Of a DNA stretch of 22,364 bases, positions 17,268-22,364 are shown piece after piece. The translations under genes were made by a program, and so were the position numbers. Every line of letters starts with the position of its first letter. The stretch's first letter is position 1. Location of the stretch: the NCBI GenBank assembly GCA_030830425.1, contig JAURND010000003.1:1-22364 (forward strand). Reading direction: 5' to 3'. The stretch is from Gammaproteobacteria bacterium (GTDB lineage Bacteria > Pseudomonadota > Gammaproteobacteria > JAURND01). Below the pieces are notes generated by a model, which was not told the origin of the DNA, did no database searches, and saw nothing but the letters and a program-made list of their open reading frames with translations.

Positions 17268-17756
17268 CTATTTCTCAGAGAGTAATGCTGATAATAGCCG
17301 ATAATTAGTGAGTACTTTGTTTTGATAACGAGAATTTAAGTCGGGCGTTAGCGAATGATAACCCGCCACGCCTGTCCAATAATTTTTTCCATTATCAGCG
17401 ACTGTGGCGGCAATTTTACCGCTTAAAATCCATGTACCTACCATGACATTGACGCAAGGGTCATATTGAATCTGCGCTTTAGTATAGCCATAAGGGGCTA
17501 CTTTAGGCAGCCAAATGCTGTTGATTTGCATGGGGCCATAATCAAAAGTGCCATTATGGTTAGGAGAAGCCATGCCGGGTTTTCCGCCTTCTACGGTTAA
17601 GATAGCGATGATGATTTTTGCCGGCACAAAATAAGTCAACGCAGCTTGGTTAATGCACTCGACAGGCACGCCATGTATGCGTAACGCACTGTCATCGGCC
17701 ATGATTACGCAGCTAACACACCACAATAAGCAACCGAATTTTAGGGTTTTACCCAT
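17268..17756 (-). CDS. Small periplasmic lytic transglycosylase (SLT/VirB1-like lysozyme fold)
   Basis: Probably cleaves peptidoglycan. The ATG at 17756 gives [20 protein letters not shown], a signal peptide (basic start, hydrophobic core, cleavage near Ala20). An upstream start at 17810 would bury it behind 18 residues. The mature part has the catalytic Glu56 in [10 protein letters not shown], then [14 protein letters not shown] (66-79), the motif of small SLT enzymes of the IagB/VirB1 type, and [14 protein letters not shown]. Cys34 and Cys101 may form a disulfide. Length is 162 residues. The start overlaps the last 16 bases of prpD, which suggests translational coupling. Such enzymes often serve secretion or pilus systems; none is adjacent, apart from the distant pseudopilin gene. 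Confidence 0.8.
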   Translation of the reverse strand: MGKTLKFGCLLWCVSCVIMADDSALRIHGVPVECINQAALTYFVPAKIIIAILTVEGGKPGMASPNHNGTFDYGPMQINSIWLPKVAPYGYTKAQIQYDPCVNVMVGTWILSGKIAATVADNGKNYWTGVAGYHSLTPDLNSRYQNKVLTNYRLLSALLSEK

Positions 17757-19168
17757 AGCGCCATAAACTCGTTGACAGGCATTTTTTCGAGTGTTTCTTG
17801 ATGTTGACATAATTCAAATAATGAGTTGGCTTTGTCGGTTGAGAAACAAGATAACAAGCTTTGGTGAAATTTTTGTAACAGTAACGGAGCCCCTTCAGCG
17901 CGACGTCGTCGATGTCCGATTGGATATTCTATAATAATTTCTGTTGTTTTCGAACCGTCTTTGAAAAAAATCTGTATCGCATTGGCAATTGATCGTTTTT
18001 CGGGGTCTAAGTAATCTTTAGAAAATTGTGGTTTTTCTATCACCTGCATTTTTTCGCGTAGCTGATCGATGCGGATATCTGCGGCAAAATCATCTTGATA
18101 ATGCGCAGCGGTGAGTGTGCCATCAATCAATCCAATCGCAATGATATATTGCAGCGAGTGGTCTCTGTCTGCTGGGTTATACAAAGGCCCTGTTTTATTT
18201 AAAATACGCATCGCGGGTTCTTGCGTGTGTATGACAATATTGTCGATATCGGACAAACGATCTTTTACCTGAGTATGCAAAGCAACTGCACATTCTATCG
18301 CAGTTTGTGCGTGAAATTCTGCGGGATACGTCATCTTAAATAAAATGTTTTCGATCACATGGTGAGCATAAGCGCGCTGAAATTTAAAGGGTTTTCCTTG
18401 AAATAATACCTCATACAATCCCCATCGTTTTGCAGATAAAGCACTTGGATAACCTTGTTCACCACGCAAAGTCAGCCATGCTAATTGCACGCCTCGCGCA
18501 GTGGCATCACCAGCTGCCCAAGATTTTCGCCAACCCGTATTCGGTGCATGCCGATAAGTGCGTAAGCTGTGTCCATCGATAAAGGCTTGCGATAAAGCCG
18601 CGCAAATTTGAGATTCATCCAAACCAAGCAGACGCGATACAACGGCAGTGGTCGCTATTTTTACCAGCACGACGTGATCAATGCCGATACGGTTAAAACT
18701 ATTTTCAAGCGCTAATATACCCTGTATTTCATAGGCTTGAATCATCGCGGTAAGCACATCTTGCATCAACAGCGGTTTTTGGTGTCGGCTCAAGTAATCA
18801 GCCACAGCGAGAATCCCGCCTAAATTATCAGAAGGATGCCCCCACTCTTGCCCCAACCACGTATCGTTATAATCTAACCAACGAATCATGGTGCCTATAT
18901 TAAAAGCCGCTTGTATAGGGTCTAGCTCAAGCGCTGTACCTAGAACTCGCGCGCCATTTGGCAGCGTTGCTCCAGGTACGATAGGCCCGAGTAATTTGGT
19001 ACATTCAGGATGTTGTAGTGATAATAGCGCGCAGCCTAAGCTATCGAGCAAACAGAGTCTGGCTATATCCATCGTCTTTGAGAGATAAACCATAGGCGTA
19101 CTGACATAACGTGCGATGTCGATGATCTCTGAATCAAATGCGGGCTTTAAGTTAATGTCAGCGGACAT
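17741..19168 (-). CDS. prpD: PrpD, 2-methylcitrate dehydratase
   Basis: Dehydrates 2-methylcitrate to cis-2-methylaconitate in the methylcitrate cycle for propionate use; cytosolic MmgE/PrpD family. It aligns closely with E. coli PrpD throughout: FDSEIIDIARYV, CLLDSLGCALLSL, KLLGPIVPGATLPNG, IRWLDYNDTWLGQEWGHPSD, ALENSFNRIGIDHVVLVKIA, SLRTYRHAPNTGWRKSWAAG and NPADRDHSLQYI. Length is 475 residues (E. coli 483). The ATG at 19168 has AAGG about nine bases upstream. prpB, prpC and acnD are not next to it, which is unusual because these genes normally form one operon. A TATACT hexamer upstream (on the minus strand) lies at the left edge of element E and might act as a -10 box. Confidence 0.95.
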   Translation of the reverse strand: MSADINLKPAFDSEIIDIARYVSTPMVYLSKTMDIARLCLLDSLGCALLSLQHPECTKLLGPIVPGATLPNGARVLGTALELDPIQAAFNIGTMIRWLDYNDTWLGQEWGHPSDNLGGILAVADYLSRHQKPLLMQDVLTAMIQAYEIQGILALENSFNRIGIDHVVLVKIATTAVVSRLLGLDESQICAALSQAFIDGHSLRTYRHAPNTGWRKSWAAGDATARGVQLAWLTLRGEQGYPSALSAKRWGLYEVLFQGKPFKFQRAYAHHVIENILFKMTYPAEFHAQTAIECAVALHTQVKDRLSDIDNIVIHTQEPAMRILNKTGPLYNPADRDHSLQYIIAIGLIDGTLTAAHYQDDFAADIRIDQLREKMQVIEKPQFSKDYLDPEKRSIANAIQIFFKDGSKTTEIIIEYPIGHRRRRAEGAPLLLQKFHQSLLSCFSTDKANSLFELCQHQETLEKMPVNEFMALWVKP

Positions 19169-19200
19169 GTGGGGTACCTTCTAGTTTTTAGGTATGATAG

Positions 19201-19375
19201 TATATTTCATTCACCCTGAAAGTACTGTCTTTTTCACCTTCAGGTTGAGACAAAATCAGGGGGTTTTTTAAGGGGGAAGTGTTCTGCTGCCCCCTTAAAT
19301 TCAAACAGTTTATACTGCTCGTATCAAAAAAGCAGATACATAAAAATGCTCACATTCAAGTACGAGCAGTATATA
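19201..19375 (+). repeat. Composite palindromic element, copy E
   Basis: Module 1: arms TCACCCTGAAAGT (19211-19223) and ACCTTCAGGTTGA (19236-19248) around ACTGTCTTTTTC-like loop sequence, then GAGACAAAATCAGGGGG. Module 2, first subtype: TTAAGGGGGAAG with CTGCCCCCTTAA. Module 3: a perfect 13-bp stem, TATACTGCTCGTA (19311-19323) and TACGAGCAGTATA (19361-19373), the subtype of copy B. It fills the divergent prpD-lepB spacer and ends 33 bases before the lepB start. Confidence 0.85.
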
Positions 19376-19407
19376 TTTTTCCTTATTCAGGCATAGCCCA
19401 ATACTTT

Positions 19408-20370
19408 ATGATTATCACCGGACAATTTATATTTTTATTCATGATCGCGCTGCTATTAACCATGCTTGCATTATGGGTCGATAGTAAAAGCTATCTCAAA
19501 ATGGCAGGTGCATCGTCAGTCAAGCCGATGCGCGTATTGTTCGTCTTTTTGCTCACATTAACCCTGATTGGTATGGGCATCATGAATTTTCAAGTGACCC
19601 TTACCCTTTTCATGTTTGGCACAGGCATCATTGTTTTGATCGACCGACTATTTTTTCATCGTGCACGCGTGTCAGTAAAAAAAGTTCGTCCTTATGTCGT
19701 TGAAAACGCTTACTCATTTTTTGGCGTATTGTTAACGGTTTGGGTGATTCGCTCGTTTTTAATACAACCCTATCGAGTCCCTACGGGTTCGTTAGCACCG
19801 ACGGTTGCACCGGGAGACTTCTTGCTCGTCAAACAATTTGCCTATGGACTTAAATTCCCCATCGGCAATAAACCACTCATGACGAGCCACCAACCACAGC
19901 GAGGCGATATTGCACTATTTTATTATCCGGTTGATCCGAATATCGTGTTTGTCAAACGCGTGATTGGCGTGCCTGGCGATCACATTGAATTCAATCACCA
20001 AGTATTATGGATTAACGGCAAAGAAATGCAGCAAACGAATATAGGCAGCACCATTGACGATGAACCTGCAGGAGAAGGGAATCCTCAAGCGCATATTCCC
20101 GTCCAAGAAAAAGAAGAAAATCTAAATGGCATCAAACATAAAATCTACATGACAAATGTAGATACGCCACTGAACCAAGATTTCAATGTCTATGTGCCGC
20201 CCGGCCAATATTTTATGATGGGCGACAATCGAGACAACAGTGATGACAGTCGCGTTTGGGGATTTGTGCCAGAAAATTTCTTCATCGGAAAAGCATTTAG
20301 GGTATGGATGAGTTGGGATGCCATTGAGCACAAAGTGAGATGGGACAGAATTGGTTTGGGCGTTAAATAA
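19408..20370 (+). CDS. lepB: Signal peptidase I
   Basis: Removes signal peptides from exported proteins; inner membrane with a periplasmic catalytic domain. The ATG at 19408 gives MIITGQFIFLFMIALLLTML; a GTG at 19279 would start inside repeat E and is rejected. Hydrophobic segments lie at about 2-24, 41-78 and 100-118. Catalytic Ser128 is in VPTGSLAPTV and the general base Lys183 in FVKRVIGVPGD. The C-terminal box reads GDNRDNSDDSRVWGFVPE. Unusually, the residue after the catalytic Ser is Leu, where the family has Met (PSGSMMPT in E. coli). Length is 320 residues (E. coli 324). No good Shine-Dalgarno is visible. It precedes rnc and era, the usual order, but 684 bp of repeats separate it from rnc. 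Confidence 0.95.
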   Translation: MIITGQFIFLFMIALLLTMLALWVDSKSYLKMAGASSVKPMRVLFVFLLTLTLIGMGIMNFQVTLTLFMFGTGIIVLIDRLFFHRARVSVKKVRPYVVENAYSFFGVLLTVWVIRSFLIQPYRVPTGSLAPTVAPGDFLLVKQFAYGLKFPIGNKPLMTSHQPQRGDIALFYYPVDPNIVFVKRVIGVPGDHIEFNHQVLWINGKEMQQTNIGSTIDDEPAGEGNPQAHIPVQEKEENLNGIKHKIYMTNVDTPLNQDFNVYVPPGQYFMMGDNRDNSDDSRVWGFVPENFFIGKAFRVWMSWDAIEHKVRWDRIGLGVK

Positions 20371-21054
20371 AAACCACTAGCAATTTTTGATCGTTTTTTC
20401 TTCTCCCCTTGTAGAAGAAGAGCCTGCTCAGTACTTGATATGTCGTGCCTGCAGGGCGGATGAAACTCAGCTCTCCTTCTCTCCTTGTGGGAGAAGGTGC
20501 CCGCAGGGCGGATGAAACTCAACTCACCTTCTCCCCTTGTGGGAGAAGGTGCCCGCAGGGCGGATGAGGGGTAAAAGGTTTGCGACTTGTGAGAATTACC
20601 CCCAATACGAATCCCCGTGGCTTGACCACGGAGCCCATTCCTGCAAGGAGTAAACAAAATGCCCCGCCCCTCTCCCCTTGAGGAAGAAAAGCCTGCCTCG
20701 TACTCGATACGGGGTGCCCGCAGGGCGGATGAAACTCAACTCTCCTTCTCCCCTTGTGGGAGAAGGTGCCCACAGGGCGGATGAAACTCAACTCTCCTTC
20801 TCCCCTTGTGGGAGAAGGTGCCCGCAGGGCGGATGAGGGGTAAAAGGTTTGCGACTTGTGAGAATTATCCCCAGCACGAATCCCCGTGGCTTGACCACGG
20901 GGCCCATTCTTCCAGGGGGTAAACAAAATAACTCGGCCTCTTTTGCCGCACAAAATCAGCGCGTCGACCTCTCCCAAAGGGCGAGGTGAAAAAAGGCGGA
21001 TGAGGGGTAGCAATACCGACTCAAATCCTCATAAAACCAATAAGCCCCATTTTT
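20371..21054. other. lepB-rnc spacer filled with nested repeats
   Basis: A 684-bp stretch without a credible gene. It consists of the 269-bp tandem duplication, a degenerate third piece at about 20967-21008 (CTCTCCC, GGCGAGGTG, GGCGGATGAGGGGTA) and about 45 bp of unique leader before rnc. Open frames on the minus strand here read through repeat units and have no resemblance to proteins I know. Confidence 0.8.
20402..20939. repeat. 269-bp tandem duplication (two copies) containing 52-bp hairpin units
   Basis: 20402-20670 and 20671-20939 align at a constant offset of 269 with no gaps, about 90% identical except for the last bases. Inside each, 52-bp units repeat: in copy two GTGCCCGCAGGGCGGATGAA begins at 20714, with related starts at 20766 and 20818. 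Each full unit holds a 9-bp stem CCTTCTCCC/GGGAGAAGG with loop CTTGT. Each 269-bp copy ends with CCCCGTGG-CTTGA-CCACGGGG, perfect at 20882-20902 and with one mismatch in copy one. Confidence 0.9.
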
Positions 21055-21741
21055 ATGGCCACCTCTCTAAAATCCTTATCCCACAAACTAGGCTATCATT
21101 TTAAAGATGATGCTTTGCTGACGCTTGCATTAACACATCGCAGCTATAGCGACCCCAACAATGAGCGCTTAGAATTTTTGGGTGACGCGGTGTTGAACTA
21201 TTTTATTACACAAAAATTATTTCACGAATATCCGCATCATCAGGAAGGAAATCTCAGCCGCTTGCGCGCCAATTTAGTCAACAGAGATATCTTGGCAGTA
21301 TTGGCTAAACAGTTAGACATTAGTCAGCACCTGTATTTAGGCGCGGGGGAATTAAAAAGCGGTGGGTTAGAAAGAAACTCGATATTGGCAGATGCCATGG
21401 AAGCAATTATCGGTGCCATTTACCTAGATGGCGGCACACAAGCCTGTCAAGATCGTATCATAACATGGTATTCTGATGCTTTTATTGATAGCAGTTCACG
21501 CGGCTTAAAAAAAGACCCTAAAACACAATTACAAGAATATTTGCAAGCACATAAAATGAATTTACCCGTCTACACCTTGATTTCTATCGAAGGAAATGAA
21601 CATACAAAAATCTTTCATCTGGAATGTCATATTGATGCGTTAAAACAAACCAGCACAGGGCGAGGCAGTAGTCGACGAAGAGCAGAACAAGACGCCGCTC
21701 AACATTCACTACTGGCTTTAGGGAAAATGACTGAAACATGA
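21055..21741 (+). CDS. rnc: Ribonuclease III
   Basis: Cleaves double-stranded RNA, processing rRNA precursors and some mRNAs. The catalytic domain has the signature NERLEFLGDAVL (36-47) with Glu37, Glu40 and Asp44, and the second metal-site pair Asp113 and Glu116 in LADAMEAIIGAIYLDGG. A double-stranded RNA binding domain spans about 153-225, from KDPKTQLQEYLQ to RRRAEQDAAQHSLLAL. Length is 228 residues (E. coli 226). The ATG at 21055 fits the family start; no Shine-Dalgarno is apparent. era follows 31 bases later. If transcribed from upstream, its leader would carry the many stable hairpins of the 269-bp repeats, which could in principle be RNase III targets; this is inference. Confidence 0.97.
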   Translation: MATSLKSLSHKLGYHFKDDALLTLALTHRSYSDPNNERLEFLGDAVLNYFITQKLFHEYPHHQEGNLSRLRANLVNRDILAVLAKQLDISQHLYLGAGELKSGGLERNSILADAMEAIIGAIYLDGGTQACQDRIITWYSDAFIDSSSRGLKKDPKTQLQEYLQAHKMNLPVYTLISIEGNEHTKIFHLECHIDALKQTSTGRGSSRRRAEQDAAQHSLLALGKMTET

Positions 21742-21772
21742 TAAAATGTAAACATACTGAGTATCGCCTATT

Positions 21773-22364
21773 ATGAAGCAAAATCAACCCCATTGCGGTT
21801 ATGTCGCCATTATCGGTCGACCCAACGTCGGCAAATCTACGCTGTTGAATCATCTGATTCAGCAAAAAATCAGTATTACCTCTAAAAAACCACAGACAAC
21901 ACGTCACCAGATTTTGGGTATCAGAACTGTAGATCACCAACAAATTATTTATATTGATACACCAGGACTCCATCAAGATGCGCACCGCGCTTTAAATCGT
22001 CATATGAATCGAGCGGCGACAGGCGTTATTTTTGACATGAATCTCATTTTATTTGTGGTCGATGGATTACATTGGACACCCGATGATGAATGGGCATTAA
22101 AAAAAATCACCCATGCAGAATGTCCAGTTATTTTAGTCGTCAATAAAGTCGATAAAATAACCGAAAAAGAAGCATTATTGCCCTATTTACAAACACTCAA
22201 CCAAAAAAGAGAATTTGCGGTGACCATTCCGTTATGCGCCAAATCTAAAGACGATGCGCATCGGTTAGAAGCAATCATTACCCATTATTTGCCTGAAGGC
22301 GCATTTATTTTTCCTGAAGATCAGATGACGGATAAAAGCCAACGTTTTTTGGCCGCAGAAATTA
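21773..22364 (+). CDS. era: Era GTPase, N-terminal 197 residues; cut by the window edge
   Basis: Ras-like GTPase that binds 16S rRNA and assists 30S subunit maturation. Translation from the ATG at 21773 begins MKQNQPHCGYVAIIGRPNVG, with the P-loop GRPNVGKST at 15-23, switch sequence QTTRHQILGI (41-50), DTPG (62-65) and NKVD (124-127). IPLCAKSKDD gives the G5 region. The C-terminal KH domain lies beyond the window. It is downstream of rnc with a 31-base gap and probably co-transcribed with it; in E. coli the two genes overlap. Confidence 0.97.
   Translation, partial: MKQNQPHCGYVAIIGRPNVGKSTLLNHLIQQKISITSKKPQTTRHQILGIRTVDHQQIIYIDTPGLHQDAHRALNRHMNRAATGVIFDMNLILFVVDGLHWTPDDEWALKKITHAECPVILVVNKVDKITEKEALLPYLQTLNQKREFAVTIPLCAKSKDDAHRLEAIITHYLPEGAFIFPEDQMTDKSQRFLAAEI

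Noticed and set aside
19279..19407. N-terminal extension of LepB from a GTG at 19279
   Set aside because: The extension lies inside repeat element E and does not match the family; the ATG at 19408 gives a normal N-terminus and length.
20190..21013. Two overlapping minus-strand open frames (155 and 164 codons) across the lepB-rnc spacer
   Set aside because: They run through the 52-bp and 269-bp repeats and share peptide blocks only because the DNA repeats; no protein family is recognisable and no ribosome binding site supports them.

Overview
The window is a chromosomal segment of a gammaproteobacterium. The evidence is the RppH-PtsP pair, RlmJ, the order rpsB-tsf-pyrH-frr-uppS-cdsA, lepB-rnc-era, and protein sequences that align by eye with their E. 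coli counterparts. The moderate A+T bias, repeat-filled spacers, an Rpn-family nuclease gene and dispersal of normally linked genes (prpD alone, cdsA without dxr/rseP/bamA) would fit a host-associated lineage such as Legionellales. That placement is inference. No tRNA, rRNA, CRISPR array or intact insertion sequence was seen.

Layout. 1-1667 (minus): the 5' part of dnaK and all of grpE, with a heat-shock (sigma-32) type promoter upstream of grpE at 1785-1813. 1838-2728 (plus): rlmJ. 2917-6449 (minus): rppH, ptsP and a GspH/FimT-type pseudopilin gene. 6734-8903 (plus): a short metG overlapping a two-cluster ferredoxin gene. 8911-14097 (minus): the translation and envelope operon rpsB-tsf-pyrH-frr-uppS-cdsA. 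14464-15658: a small unknown gene facing an Rpn-family PD-(D/E)XK nuclease gene with a 12-bp in-frame repeat. 15779-19168 (minus): prpD, a small lytic transglycosylase gene and a catalase gene. 19408-22364 (plus): lepB, rnc and the start of era.

The most unusual content lies between the genes. Five full copies (A-E) and one partial copy (F) of a composite palindromic element of about 160-200 bp occupy the spacers dnaK-grpE, grpE-rlmJ (partial), rlmJ-fimT, ptsP-rppH, tsf-rpsB and prpD-lepB. Each full copy is built of three hairpin modules joined by nearly constant linkers (GAGACAAAAYCAGGGGG and CCCCCTTAAATTCAA). Each module exists in distinct sequence subtypes, and copies combine the subtypes in different ways. 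The stem arms of module 3 change together so that pairing is kept. Copies lie against or inside gene signals: one contains the ptsP Shine-Dalgarno sequence, one supplies the last codons and stop of the pseudopilin gene, one ends a few bases from the tsf ribosome binding site, and one sits in the grpE leader. I could not tie this family to any named repeat.

Two further repeat families are present. One is a roughly 145-bp repeat in inverted orientation at 624-772 and 6506-6650. The other is a nested array between lepB and rnc: 52-bp hairpin units inside a 269-bp tandem duplication.

The genes cover protein folding (GrpE/DnaK), translation (S2, EF-Ts, RRF, MetRS, RlmJ, Era, RNase III), RNA decay (RppH, RNase III), membrane and wall precursors (UppS, CdsA), protein export (LepB), nitrogen-PTS signalling (PtsP), propionate use (PrpD) and peroxide defence (catalase).
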